DNA from: Methylophilus sp. 13
GTDB lineage: Bacteria; Pseudomonadota; Gammaproteobacteria; Burkholderiales; Methylophilaceae
NCBI RefSeq assembly: GCF_015354335.1
Contig: NZ_JADKYR010000001.1
Location: 806,001-870,000 of the forward strand
Direction of reading: 5' to 3'
Length of the DNA stretch: 64,000 bases
Made by a program: the position numbers and the translations under genes. The notes below the pieces were generated by a model. It ran no database searches. It was not told where the DNA came from and saw only the letters and a program-made list of their open reading frames with translations. Below are positions 8,543 to 17,433 of the stretch, in pieces; the stretch's first letter is position 1, and the number at the start of each line of letters is the position of its first letter.

Positions 8543-11326
8543 ATGAAGCACTACACTCTTTTTAAAAAAATCCTTTTACCACTGACCAGCTTGGGGTTGC
8601 TGATCGGTCTAGTTTCTTTCGCATTTATTTTCAACGCGCATTTAAACAATATCGAAACCCAGGCTCAGGAAGAAACACAAAAACTGTCCAACCTGTTGAT
8701 CACGGCGAAAACCCTGGTCAGCGAACATGTATTCTCAAGTATGGCCTTGCTCAAACAATATGGCTCGCTTGAAGGCCCGCCCAATATTAACGGCACGACC
8801 CAGATACTGGGAATGGACGTCCCAAACTTGCAATTTGGGGATACCCCTCAAACCGGCAGCACACTACTGGTCGATTCAGTGACACGCATAGGTAGCGGTA
8901 CCGCCACCATTTTTGTCAAACGTGGCGGGCAGTTTCTGCGGATTTCTACCAATGTCAAAAAAGCGGATGGCACCAATGCTTTTGGCACAGAGCTGGATCC
9001 GTTTGGCAAGGCGATTGTCGCACTGCAAAAAAATCAGGCTTATTTTGGCGTGGTAGATATCCTTGGGGAATCGTATCTCTCCCGCTATGAGCCCATGCAG
9101 GATAATCACGGTAACCTGATTGGGGCCTGGTACGTCGGTTACAAGCTTGATTTTAACGCCATTGACCAGGCGATCCGGCAATGGGGATTTTTGAAAAAAG
9201 GCTTTGTGGCCATCACCGACGGACACGGCAATATCCGCTTTCTGACCAATGGACTGACACGCCTGGAGGCAGAAACCGCCCTCAAAGATAGTCAGCACCG
9301 CTGGACCAAGGTCACGCGGCAGGTGCCAGAATGGGATTTTCAGATCAATATTGTGTACCCGACCAGTGAGGCTTACTGGTCTGCACTGGGCGCGCTGTCG
9401 CCTTTGATGATCATTACCTTTATCCTGACATTGGTCGTGCTGATTGCCATTGTCAGCGGCTTGCAGCGGTTTGTGTTGAACCCCTTGGGCGGCGATCCCG
9501 AGACAGCCAAGCATTTATTGATGCGGATTGAAAGCGGCGACTTTGCCGAAGACCAAACCACGGCAGCCCCGGACAGCCTGATCGCCAACATGCTTAAAAT
9601 GCGCAGACGCCTGCGTGAAATGGTGAGCCAGCTGCAGGCCAATGCCAGCCGGCTAAAGGTCTCTTCCAGCGTGTTTGACCATGCCCATGATGCAATTTTC
9701 ATTACCGACACCCAGGGACATATCATTCAGTGTAACCCCTCCTTCAGCGTGATTACAGGCTATGCACAACCTGAAGTCATGGGTAAAACTCCGCAACAAC
9801 TGGGCATCGCCTATCAGCAACCAGATCTGTTCCAGTCCTTGTATGACAGCCAGCATGGCTTTCAGGAGTGGCAGGGCGAGGTCTGGAACCGTCATCAACA
9901 AGGTCATGAGTATCTGGTAGAACTCGAATTGTCGCCAGTGCTCAACCAGGCGGGCGAATTTCAGCATTATGTCGGCCTCTTTTCAGACATTACGCGCGCC
10001 AAAGAGCAACAAAACATGCTTGAGCATCTGGCTTATCATGATGTGCTGACGCAACTGCCTAACCGCGTGTTGTTTTCGAGCCGATTGCAACAAGCGCTAC
10101 ACGAAGCCGAAAGCCAGTCGACGCTGGTGGCCATTTGTTATATTGACCTGGATGACTTCAAAATCGTCAATGACCAATACGGCCACGAATACGGTGACCG
10201 TTTACTCATGCAACTGGCAGCCCGACTGAATGGCCTGCTCAAACCGCAAGATACTCTGGCCAGGCTCGGAGGCGATGAATTTGCCATGTTGTTGTGCGGG
10301 CTACGGACGGCCAACGAATATGCACGACTGCTCAAAAAGTTGCTGACGGCGATTGAAAAACCGTTCAAGGTAGATAAATTCAAGTTTTCCATTTCAGCCA
10401 GCATTGGCTATACGCTATACCCGATAGACCGCAATCCGCCAGACACCTTGCTACGGCATGCTGACCATGCCATGTACCATGCCAAAACGCATGGTGGGCA
10501 TCAATGCCATTTGTTTGACCTGGCGTCTGCGCAGCAATCCCAGCAACAGCAAGCTTTGCTCAAGGACTTGCTGCATGGCATCCAAAACAACCATATTCGC
10601 CTGGTTTACCAACCGCAAGTCTGTATGCAGTCTGGTGAAATTTTCTGTTTTGAGGCTTTGCTGCGCTGGCAGCATCCGGTGCGCGGACTGCTCTACCCTA
10701 ACGACTTCCTGACCGCGGTCGAACATACCAATCTGATTGTAGACATTGGTAACTGGGTGATAGAAGAAAGCCTGCGCCAATTGAGCGAGTGGCAAAGCCA
10801 GGGCTTGGACACACAAGTCTCCGTCAACATCGCCGCCCAGCATTTAATGCATAAACAGTTTCCGGAACGATTGGCTGACTTGTTTAAAAAGTATGCCATG
10901 ATCAAGCCGCAACAGCTGCATATCGAGATCACCGAAAGTGCTGCCATCAGCGATTTTGCCCGCGTCAACCGCGTCATCCAGCAATGCCAGGCGCTGGGCG
11001 TTGCATTCTCGATTGATGATTTTGGCTCAGGCTACTCCTCGCTGATTTACTTACGCCGCCTGCCAGTCAACATCATTAAAATTGATCAGTCCTTTATCCA
11101 TAACATGTTAAGTGACCAGGAAGACATGGCGGTGATCCGTGGCGTGATTACGCTCTGCCGCGACTTCGGCCGCAAGGTGGTGGCTGAAGGCGTCGAAAAA
11201 GCCGAGCAGGCGCAGATTCTGGCCGAACTGGGCTGCGACTATGCCCAAGGGTTTGGCATCTCGCGTGGCATCCCCGGCCATAAGGTTATAGAATGGACGA
11301 GCAAGCACAATCCGTTTAAGTTCTAG
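8543..11326 (+). CDS. Cache-PAS-GGDEF-EAL protein, cyclic-di-GMP turnover
   Basis: A 927-residue inner-membrane protein. There is a membrane helix at about 10-30. A long Cache-type periplasmic sensor follows (about 35-280) and a second membrane segment at about 285-310. A PAS domain spans about 370-490. The GGDEF domain has an intact RLGGDEF near residue 575. The EAL domain has FEALLRW near 705 and DDFGSGYSSL near 830. Both catalytic signatures look intact, so it could make or break cyclic-di-GMP. The Cache_3/Cache_2-like sensor suggests a small-molecule ligand. It is a single gene with its own upstream region. Confidence 0.92.
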   Translation: MKHYTLFKKILLPLTSLGLLIGLVSFAFIFNAHLNNIETQAQEETQKLSNLLITAKTLVSEHVFSSMALLKQYGSLEGPPNINGTTQILGMDVPNLQFGDTPQTGSTLLVDSVTRIGSGTATIFVKRGGQFLRISTNVKKADGTNAFGTELDPFGKAIVALQKNQAYFGVVDILGESYLSRYEPMQDNHGNLIGAWYVGYKLDFNAIDQAIRQWGFLKKGFVAITDGHGNIRFLTNGLTRLEAETALKDSQHRWTKVTRQVPEWDFQINIVYPTSEAYWSALGALSPLMIITFILTLVVLIAIVSGLQRFVLNPLGGDPETAKHLLMRIESGDFAEDQTTAAPDSLIANMLKMRRRLREMVSQLQANASRLKVSSSVFDHAHDAIFITDTQGHIIQCNPSFSVITGYAQPEVMGKTPQQLGIAYQQPDLFQSLYDSQHGFQEWQGEVWNRHQQGHEYLVELELSPVLNQAGEFQHYVGLFSDITRAKEQQNMLEHLAYHDVLTQLPNRVLFSSRLQQALHEAESQSTLVAICYIDLDDFKIVNDQYGHEYGDRLLMQLAARLNGLLKPQDTLARLGGDEFAMLLCGLRTANEYARLLKKLLTAIEKPFKVDKFKFSISASIGYTLYPIDRNPPDTLLRHADHAMYHAKTHGGHQCHLFDLASAQQSQQQQALLKDLLHGIQNNHIRLVYQPQVCMQSGEIFCFEALLRWQHPVRGLLYPNDFLTAVEHTNLIVDIGNWVIEESLRQLSEWQSQGLDTQVSVNIAAQHLMHKQFPERLADLFKKYAMIKPQQLHIEITESAAISDFARVNRVIQQCQALGVAFSIDDFGSGYSSLIYLRRLPVNIIKIDQSFIHNMLSDQEDMAVIRGVITLCRDFGRKVVAEGVEKAEQAQILAELGCDYAQGFGISRGIPGHKVIEWTSKHNPFKF

Positions 11327-11535
11327 TACCAAATGCAAATGCGTGCGGGTAAGGGCCTGTGTCAGTCCCGCATAAAGCGTGCCTAATGCCGTATTGAATA
11401 TCAGGCTGACTTTACTCATGTGCGTTAAAGGATAGCTATGTGATCACCAGACTCATCAGTATCTGGCAATCACGGAGAGCCGACTAAACCGTAATGCGAT
11501 TAACTTGCGTCCCTACACCACCGCAATGACTGTTT

Positions 11536-12234
11536 ATGCATGACAATTACTATCCTCTCCCGGGCGGGCCGGTGCGCATTCTCGCAGCAGAGACCCCATT
11601 CCCGAACTTGCAGCAGGCGTTGACAGAGCCCAACGGCCTGATCGCCATCGGCGGTAGCCTGACGCCACGACGCCTGTTGAGCGCCTACAAACAAGGGATT
11701 TTTCCATGGTTTAGTCCGGGCGAGCCTATCCTCTGGTGGAGTCCGGACCCACGCATGGTGCTGTTTCCACCAGCGCTGAAAATCACCCGCTCCTTGCGCA
11801 AGGTCATCCAGCAACAGCCGTTTGAGTTACGCATGAATACGCAATTTACCGCCGTGATGCAGGCGTGTGCTGCCACCCCGCGCCCAGGTCAATCCGGCTC
11901 ATGGATCACCAATGAAATGATTGCGGCATACAGCGAGTTGCATGCCATGGGCTACGCGCATAGTATGGAAGCCTGGCAGGATGGGGAATTGGTTGGCGGT
12001 TGTTATGGGGTCAAGATTGGCCGCATGTTTTATGGTGAAAGCATGTTTCACCATGTCAGCAATGCGTCCAAAGTGGCATTTGCGCATCTGGTGGAATGGT
12101 TAATCACGCAACAAGTCGGTATGATTGATTGTCAGATGCATACACCGTTACTTGCCAGTTTTGGTGCTTATGAAATTCCCAGAGACCGGTTTATCGAAGA
12201 ATTAACGCATTTAGTGCAATATGACCCTACCTAA
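11536..12234 (+). CDS. aat: Leucyl/phenylalanyl-tRNA--protein transferase
   Basis: This 232-residue cytosolic enzyme moves Leu or Phe from aminoacyl-tRNA to N-terminal Arg/Lys residues, marking proteins for ClpS/ClpAP. Hallmarks are FPNLQQALTEPNGLIAIGGSL, YKQGIFPWFSPGEPILWWSPDPR and SMEAWQDGELVGGCYGVKIGRMFYGESMF. Length is normal for Aat. It overlaps the downstream bpt by 14 bp, a common arrangement in this group, so both branches of N-degron tagging are translated together. Confidence 0.97.
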   Translation: MHDNYYPLPGGPVRILAAETPFPNLQQALTEPNGLIAIGGSLTPRRLLSAYKQGIFPWFSPGEPILWWSPDPRMVLFPPALKITRSLRKVIQQQPFELRMNTQFTAVMQACAATPRPGQSGSWITNEMIAAYSELHAMGYAHSMEAWQDGELVGGCYGVKIGRMFYGESMFHHVSNASKVAFAHLVEWLITQQVGMIDCQMHTPLLASFGAYEIPRDRFIEELTHLVQYDPT

Positions 12235-12949
12235 CGACGCACCTCTGCAAAAATTACAGTTTTATGTGACCACCGCTTACACCTGTGGCTATCTGCCTAA
12301 AAAGCTGGCGCAAAGCCTGATTGCCACACCGCAGACACTGGTAGATGGCCGCGTGTATAGCGGACTGATACAGCAGGGCTTTCGCCGCAGTGGCAAGTTT
12401 GCTTACCGGCCGCATTGCGAACATTGCAATGCCTGCATTTCGGTCCGTTTACCGGTACATGCGTTTGAAGCCACGCGTAGCCAGCAACGGGCATTTAAGA
12501 AGCATGCACCGTTACAGGCCACCATCCGTGAAGCCAGTTATGATGCAGAACACTTCGCCCTGTACCTGACCTACCAGCAACAGCGTCATCCCAGCAGTCT
12601 GGAGTCAGCCATGCCGCAAGAAGACGAAGCGACGCAATACCAGCAGTTTTTGTGTCAAAGCAATGTAGATAGCGTAATGGTCGAGTTCAGAGATGCACAG
12701 CAGCAGCTCAAGATGGTCAGCGTGATTGATATTGTCATGGATGGTCTGTCTGCGGTGTACACGTTTTATGATACGCATGACAAAGCGAGTTATGGCACCT
12801 ATAGCATTCTCTGGCAAATCGAGTGGGCCAAGCAACTCGGCCTGGACTATTTGTACCTGGGCTACTGGATTGCAGACAGCCAGAAAATGGCTTACAAGCA
12901 GCAGTTCCAGCCGCAGGAAAAACTGATTGAGGGCGTATGGGTGCGTTAA
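12221..12949 (+). CDS. bpt: Aspartate/glutamate leucyltransferase (arginyl-transferase family)
   Basis: A 242-residue member of the ATE/Bpt family that attaches leucine to N-terminal Asp or Glu. It shows YVTTAYTCGYLP, the Cys pair in HCEHCNACISVRLPV, FRRSGKFAYRP, and the C-terminal YLGYWIADSQKMAYKQQFQP. The start ATG overlaps the end of aat, indicating translational coupling. Both genes feed the Clp N-end rule pathway. Confidence 0.96.
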   Translation: MTLPNDAPLQKLQFYVTTAYTCGYLPKKLAQSLIATPQTLVDGRVYSGLIQQGFRRSGKFAYRPHCEHCNACISVRLPVHAFEATRSQQRAFKKHAPLQATIREASYDAEHFALYLTYQQQRHPSSLESAMPQEDEATQYQQFLCQSNVDSVMVEFRDAQQQLKMVSVIDIVMDGLSAVYTFYDTHDKASYGTYSILWQIEWAKQLGLDYLYLGYWIADSQKMAYKQQFQPQEKLIEGVWVR

Positions 12950-12965
12950 CCCAGCGGGGCAAGCG

Positions 12966-13517
12966 ATGAAGACGCCTGATTCAATACGTATGCAAAGTAT
13001 CTCCGTACAGTCGCTGGCCAGGCAGTTTTGTCATGGTCAGTACGTGAATACCGTGAATGCTGCTTTATGGCGGCAAACCTTCGAATACATCGCTCGAATT
13101 CAGGATGAATCCGGCTTTGACCAATCAAGCATTGCCGCATTGTGGCGACAATATGGCGGCGATTTGCGCGCCTTGATTAAAAATGACGCATTGGTACTGC
13201 GCGTGCTGAAAAAATGCTTGGCCGACACGCGGCATCAACCGCTGCAGGGACTGACCCTGTATCGTGGCGAAAGCTGGTTTTTATTTGATCAAGAGCAGAT
13301 TGGCTTTTGCTGGACACCCGCGGAGGCGCTGGCCACCAGCTATGCCAAAGGACTCAACGCCGTAGAATCCGGTGGCGTTCTGCTCAAATGCTTTGCTCCC
13401 GCAGAAGCCATCCTCGCAGTACCTCCATCCGCTAGCGAGATGAAACAGAACACCTACATTTGTGACCCTGGCGCTCTATTGCGCATGACCACCCTGGCGC
13501 TATTTCCAAAACTCTAA
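12966..13517 (+). CDS. Hypothetical protein, possible ADP-ribosyltransferase-like fold
   Basis: ATG at 12966 was preferred; it follows bpt by 16 bp, whereas an earlier in-frame ATG at 12927 lies inside bpt. The 183-residue product has a helical N-terminal half. The C-terminal half follows the pattern YRG (Arg100), GFCWTPAEALATSYA (about 113-127), GGVLLKCFAPAEAILAVPP (137-154), then Glu158 and YICDP. This order resembles the Arg / Ser-Thr / Glu strands of small ADP-ribosyltransferase-like proteins. The catalytic glutamate motif is not clearly ExE, so activity is uncertain. It probably shares the aat-bpt transcript. Confidence 0.6.
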   Translation: MKTPDSIRMQSISVQSLARQFCHGQYVNTVNAALWRQTFEYIARIQDESGFDQSSIAALWRQYGGDLRALIKNDALVLRVLKKCLADTRHQPLQGLTLYRGESWFLFDQEQIGFCWTPAEALATSYAKGLNAVESGGVLLKCFAPAEAILAVPPSASEMKQNTYICDPGALLRMTTLALFPKL

Positions 13518-13532
13518 ATCCATCCGGTGTAA

Positions 13533-14180
13533 TTAAACCGGATCACGCCATTGCCCATAGCCTTTAAATTGGGCATGGACTTCAAGCATTTGCGCAGGCG
13601 TCAGCAAGCGGAGCTGCCCAACTTGTAACAGTCGCCAGTACTGCTCACACAGGTTTTCCACTTCTACCGCCACGGCCAGTGCGTGGGATAAATCCTTGCC
13701 CAGCGCAATCATGCCATGATGTGCCAGCAAACAGGCCTTGCGCTCATGCAATGCAGCGAGCGCAACCTCAGACAGCGCCTGGGTGCCAAACAAGGCGTAG
13801 GGCGCGCAACGGATATTATCTCCACCCACGCTGGCAATCATGTAATGAAACGGCGGCACGTCGTGCCCCATGCAGGCTACCGTGGTCGCAAACATGCTGT
13901 GGCAATGCACAACCGCATTGACTTCAGGCCGCGCCTGTAAAATATCCAGATGAAAACGCCATTCGCTGGAGGGGGTTTTCCCGGCTTCAGCCCGGCCTTG
14001 CCAATCCATATGCACCATGCTGTCAGCATGCAGCTGTTCTGCCGGCACGCCAGAAGGCGTCACCAGAAAACCCGTTTCTAGCCGGACACTGGCGTTGCCA
14101 GAGGTGCCTTTATTCAGGCCGGTCAGGGCCATTTGCTGGGCCGTGTATAACAACTGTTGCGCAGGCGAGCGTTTGCTCAT
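13533..14180 (-). CDS. Class II aldolase, probably 5-methylthioribulose-1-phosphate aldolase
   Basis: A 215-residue class II aldolase/adducin protein with NKGTSGNASVR, VTPSGVPAEQLHAD, the catalytic glutamate region PSSEWRFHL, the metal site AVVHCHSMFAT and the third histidine in LLAHHGMIALG. The length and sequence are fuculose-phosphate-aldolase like. It starts one base after mtnA ends. In the DHAP shunt an enzyme of this type (Ald2) splits methylthioribulose-1-phosphate into dihydroxyacetone phosphate and methylthioacetaldehyde. The alternative is the dehydratase MtnB of the full methionine salvage route, but no mtnC or mtnD is nearby. Confidence 0.75.
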   Translation of the reverse strand: MSKRSPAQQLLYTAQQMALTGLNKGTSGNASVRLETGFLVTPSGVPAEQLHADSMVHMDWQGRAEAGKTPSSEWRFHLDILQARPEVNAVVHCHSMFATTVACMGHDVPPFHYMIASVGGDNIRCAPYALFGTQALSEVALAALHERKACLLAHHGMIALGKDLSHALAVAVEVENLCEQYWRLLQVGQLRLLTPAQMLEVHAQFKGYGQWRDPV

Positions 14181-14181
14181 G

Positions 14182-15264
14182 TTAATTGCCCAGACTATGC
14201 GTTTTCAGCGCATGCAACTGGTCTGGGGCAAACACCCCATGTTCGGTAATCACTCCTGTCACCAGCTTGGCTGGTGTCACATCAAACGCCGGATTCAATG
14301 CCGGGCTTTCATGCGGAATTACCCGGACCGTCTCTATGTCTCCTGTTGCCGTCTGCCCTTGCATATAAGCCACCTCATCCGCATCACGCATTTCAATCTC
14401 GATCTCTGCGCCGCGTGCGATCTGCCAGTCTATGGTCGGCGTCGGCACCGCAGCATAAAATGGGATTTGCTGATCAAATGCTGCCAGCGCTTTTAAATAG
14501 GTGCCTATCTTGTTGCAGACATCCCCTTGACTGGTGACACGATCTGCACCGACGATGACCAGATCTACCTGACCATGCTGCATCAGATGGCCGCCAGCAT
14601 TATCGGCAATCACCGTATGCGGAACTCCGTGTTGCGCCAGCTCCCACGCGGTCAGGCTGGCACCCTGGTTGCGTGGCCGCGTTTCATCTACCCAGACATG
14701 TACTTTCAGACCTGCATCATGCGCGGCGTAAATCGGCGCCAAGGCCGTCCCGCCATCCACCGTGGCCAACCACCCGGCATTGCAGTGGGTCAAAATATTC
14801 ACAGCCTGTTTGGCACCCACCGTCGCCTTTTCAGCGATCAAGGCTTTACCGTGCTGGCCAATCGCCAGATTCTGCGCCACATCCTCATCAGCAATCGCTT
14901 GTGCCGCCAGCCAAGCAGCGGCTGCGCGTTGCGCCACAGCCAGCGGCATCAACGTCTGTTGCATGCGCTGTGCCGCCCAGGCCAGATTGACGGCAGTCGG
15001 TCGCGTGGCGATCAGCTGCTTTACCACCGCCTGCAAGTGTTCATCGCTGGCATCCTGCTGAATGCCTAACGCCACACCATAGGCTGCCGCAGCTCCAATG
15101 AGGGGTGCACCACGGACCTGCATGTGGCGGATGGCATGACATATTTGCGCCAAAGACGTTAATTCCACCGTCACAAAACCAAACGGCAACTGCGTCTGGT
15201 CAATGATATAAACAGCGTTGGCTTGTTGCCAAATGCTACGGAAATGTTGGGATTGAATGCGCAT
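14182..15264 (-). CDS. mtnA: S-methyl-5-thioribose-1-phosphate isomerase
   Basis: I chose ATG at 15264 (MRIQSQHF); a GTG seven codons upstream is possible. The 360-residue product has the MtnA/eIF2B-like motifs VRGAPLIGAAAAYG, LTHCNAGWLATVDGGTAL, VWVDETRPRNQGASLTAWEL, IVGADRVTSQGDVCNKIGTY and the late NPAFDVTPAKLVTGVITEHG. The catalytic Cys (THCNAG) and Asp (GADR) are present. It isomerises methylthioribose-1-phosphate to the ribulose form, recycling methylthioadenosine from polyamine synthesis. The class II aldolase directly downstream should use its product. Confidence 0.95.
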   Translation of the reverse strand: MRIQSQHFRSIWQQANAVYIIDQTQLPFGFVTVELTSLAQICHAIRHMQVRGAPLIGAAAAYGVALGIQQDASDEHLQAVVKQLIATRPTAVNLAWAAQRMQQTLMPLAVAQRAAAAWLAAQAIADEDVAQNLAIGQHGKALIAEKATVGAKQAVNILTHCNAGWLATVDGGTALAPIYAAHDAGLKVHVWVDETRPRNQGASLTAWELAQHGVPHTVIADNAGGHLMQHGQVDLVIVGADRVTSQGDVCNKIGTYLKALAAFDQQIPFYAAVPTPTIDWQIARGAEIEIEMRDADEVAYMQGQTATGDIETVRVIPHESPALNPAFDVTPAKLVTGVITEHGVFAPDQLHALKTHSLGN

Positions 15265-15350
15265 ATGAGAGGCCTGGCCAAGCACCGATTAGTAATTGTA
15301 AAGTTTGTAAAACCACTTGCTTTTCTTGTAGGACAAACACCGTATTTTGC

Positions 15351-15384
15351 TATCCACAAAATCTGTGGATAACTTTGTGGATTG
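15351..15384. promoter_or_regulatory. Cluster of DnaA-box-like sites
   Basis: Three DnaA-box-like 9-mers lie within 35 bp: CTATCCACA (15350-15358, one mismatch), TGTGGATAA (15364-15372, a perfect TTATCCACA on the minus strand) and TGTGGATTG (15376-15384, two mismatches). The first two form a perfect 8-bp inverted repeat, TATCCACA and TGTGGATA, with 5-bp spacing. About 50-100 bp away is a very AT-rich tract (15430-15480). The sites lie upstream of mtnA, so this could be a DnaA-titrating or DnaA-regulated promoter. dnaA is not in the window. Confidence 0.5.
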
Positions 15385-15516
15385 CTGTGTCTTAATTCCG
15401 TAACTTACCAATTTATAAGGACTTTTTCCAAAAGTTCATTTTTTAATCTATTTTTTTATTCAATAAAATCAATAACTTACAAAGCACCACTATAATATAG
15501 TCACTTTCGACACATT

Positions 15517-15535
15517 CTTAAAGTGTCACTTTAAG
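15517..15535. promoter_or_regulatory. Perfect 9-bp palindrome abutting tatD stop
   Basis: CTTAAAGTG-T-CACTTTAAG is a perfect inverted repeat with a one-base centre, ending directly at the tatD stop codon. A second partial CACTTT copy lies just left of it (about 15501). It lacks a run of T, so an operator or mRNA-end hairpin is more likely than a classical terminator. Confidence 0.4.
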
Positions 15536-16336
15536 TCATGTGCATAAATGGGCTGTTTTTGGCAAAACTTCTACAGAATTTTTACCAGTCATTTCAATGA
15601 GTTGCGAAGCTTCCAAGCCACGTATCAGGGCCATCTCTTCTGCGATCTTTTTTAATTGATCCGGCGCATTTCTTCCTTGATGCCCCAGCCAAACCGGCGG
15701 AATATCCGGCGCATCGGTCTCCAGAACCAGTGTTTCCACAGGCAATTCTGCAGCAAGCTGACGCAGCTTCAATGCGCGCGGCCAGGTCATGGCACCACCA
15801 AACCCTAATTTGAATCCCAAACTAGCAAATATCTCCGCTTGTTGCTTGCTGCCGTTGTAAGCATGTGCAATGCCCCCCGTTAACGCATGCTTGCGCAAAT
15901 ATTTGAGGATGGTGTCTATCGCACCTCGCACATGCAAAATCACAGGCAAATGAAACTGCCTGGCAATGCGCAACTGTCCTTCATATAGCTCTAGCTGTCT
16001 GGCCTCATGTTCGCGCGTCAGGTAAAAGTCGAGACCGATCTCTCCAATCGCCAGCAATTGATGCGCCTGAGGGCCCTCCAGCACCCTGGCGACGGTTTGC
16101 TCGAGCTGCGCCAGCGCATCCTCAGGTGCCTCAGACACATACATGGGATGCCAGCCAAGAGCGAATCCAGCTTGTGGATGCCGTGCACACCAGGCCATAA
16201 TCGGCTCAAATGTCGCCTGCGTCACGGCTGGGATGACCACCGCACGAACGCCCTGCGCCAGGGCCGCCTGCCAGACCGGCTCACGGTCGGCATCAAACTC
16301 ACGGGCATCCAGATGACAGTGGGTGTCGATCAGCAT
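15536..16336 (-). CDS. tatD: TatD family metal-dependent hydrolase
   Basis: This 266-residue TIM-barrel hydrolase has the metal motif DTHCHLD at residues 3-9 and the catalytic glutamate in LLAIGEIGLDFYL. His residues lie in LPVILHVRGA and GGIAHAYNGS, and the final metal-binding Asp is in LVLETDAPDIPP. TatD/YcfH-type enzymes have 3'-5' exonuclease or related phosphodiesterase activity in DNA repair and quality control. It starts 5 bp after ribD ends, so it is the last gene of the glyA-nrdR-ribD transcription direction. Confidence 0.93.
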   Translation of the reverse strand: MLIDTHCHLDAREFDADREPVWQAALAQGVRAVVIPAVTQATFEPIMAWCARHPQAGFALGWHPMYVSEAPEDALAQLEQTVARVLEGPQAHQLLAIGEIGLDFYLTREHEARQLELYEGQLRIARQFHLPVILHVRGAIDTILKYLRKHALTGGIAHAYNGSKQQAEIFASLGFKLGFGGAMTWPRALKLRQLAAELPVETLVLETDAPDIPPVWLGHQGRNAPDQLKKIAEEMALIRGLEASQLIEMTGKNSVEVLPKTAHLCT

Positions 16337-16341
16337 AAGAA

Positions 16342-17433
16342 TCAGGCCTTAAGCCTGGCCTGAAGACGGATATCCTGCCCGACCTGTCGCAGATCCATGA
16401 TGTCCAGCGTATGTATGTCTGCCATCTGCCTCCATGCTGGCAGGGCAAACATGCCGCGTGCCGCGTCTCCCATTAGCTTGGGTGCGTAATACAGCAATAA
16501 CTCATCCACAAACCCGCTTTGCAAAAAGGCCCCATTCAGCGTTGCCCCGGCCTCGACCAATACCTCATTACAAGGCCAGGCCGTTAGTGCCTGCATGACG
16601 GCAGCAATATCCACCTGCCCCTGCACATTCGGTGCATGCAGGGTACGTACCCCCATCACTTGCAATATCTCCAGCTTGGCGGCCTCCCCGTGCGCATACG
16701 CCACCAGCGCATGGCCATCCTGCAACACCTTGGCGTCTATCGGGATGCGTAACTGGCTATCGAGAATGACGCGTAGCGGTTGGCGTGGAGTCTTCACCTC
16801 ACGTACGGTGAGCGAGGCATTATCCTGCAGAATGGTAGAGATACCCGTGATCACTGCACAACTTTGCGCACGCCAGTGATGGACATCTTTCCGTGCCTCC
16901 GGCGACGTGATCCATTGACTGACGCCATTCGCCAACGCTGTGCGGCCATCCAGACTGGCAGCGACCTTGAGACGGACATAAGGGCGTTGTTGCGTCATGC
17001 GCAGAATAAACCCGGGATTCAGCGCCTTGGCCTGCGCTTCGCAAACCCCAACCGTGACAGCAATACCCTGTGCCTGCAAACGTGCAATGCCGTTGCCAGC
17101 AACCAAAGGATTCGGATCCTGCATGGCAACCACGACCCGGCTCACACCGGCATTCACCAGTGCATCGGCGCAGGGGGGCGTCCGGCCAAAATGACTGCAG
17201 GGCTCCAGAGTCACGTATGCAGTAGCCCCCCACGCCTGCTCGCCAGCGGCGCGCAAGGCGTGCACTTCAGCATGGGGTTCCCCCGCCTTGAGGTGAGCGC
17301 CTTCTCCAACCACTTGGCTTTGTTTGACGATGACACACCCGACACGCGGATTAGGCGTGGTCGAATACAGTCCATGCGCCGCCAGGCGCAAGGCATGGGT
17401 CATCCATTGAATATCTTGAGCACTGTGTAACAT
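16342..17433 (-). CDS. ribD: Bifunctional riboflavin deaminase/reductase
   Basis: A 363-residue two-domain enzyme. The N-terminal deaminase has TTPNPRVGCVIV, the zinc motif HAEVHALRAAG and PCSHFGRTPPCADALV. The C-terminal reductase starts around residue 147 (PYVRLKVAASLDGRTALANG) and includes EVLVEAGATLNGAFL. It carries out the second and third steps of riboflavin synthesis on the product of GTP cyclohydrolase II. Length is normal. Its position after glyA and nrdR is usual in Betaproteobacteria, apart from the small BamE-like gene in between. Confidence 0.96.
   Translation of the reverse strand: MLHSAQDIQWMTHALRLAAHGLYSTTPNPRVGCVIVKQSQVVGEGAHLKAGEPHAEVHALRAAGEQAWGATAYVTLEPCSHFGRTPPCADALVNAGVSRVVVAMQDPNPLVAGNGIARLQAQGIAVTVGVCEAQAKALNPGFILRMTQQRPYVRLKVAASLDGRTALANGVSQWITSPEARKDVHHWRAQSCAVITGISTILQDNASLTVREVKTPRQPLRVILDSQLRIPIDAKVLQDGHALVAYAHGEAAKLEILQVMGVRTLHAPNVQGQVDIAAVMQALTAWPCNEVLVEAGATLNGAFLQSGFVDELLLYYAPKLMGDAARGMFALPAWRQMADIHTLDIMDLRQVGQDIRLQARLKA

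Noticed and set aside
15286-15535. Chromosomal replication origin
   Set aside because: Although DnaA-like boxes and AT-rich DNA are present, dnaA, dnaN, gyrB, rpmH and parAB are all absent from the neighbourhood.
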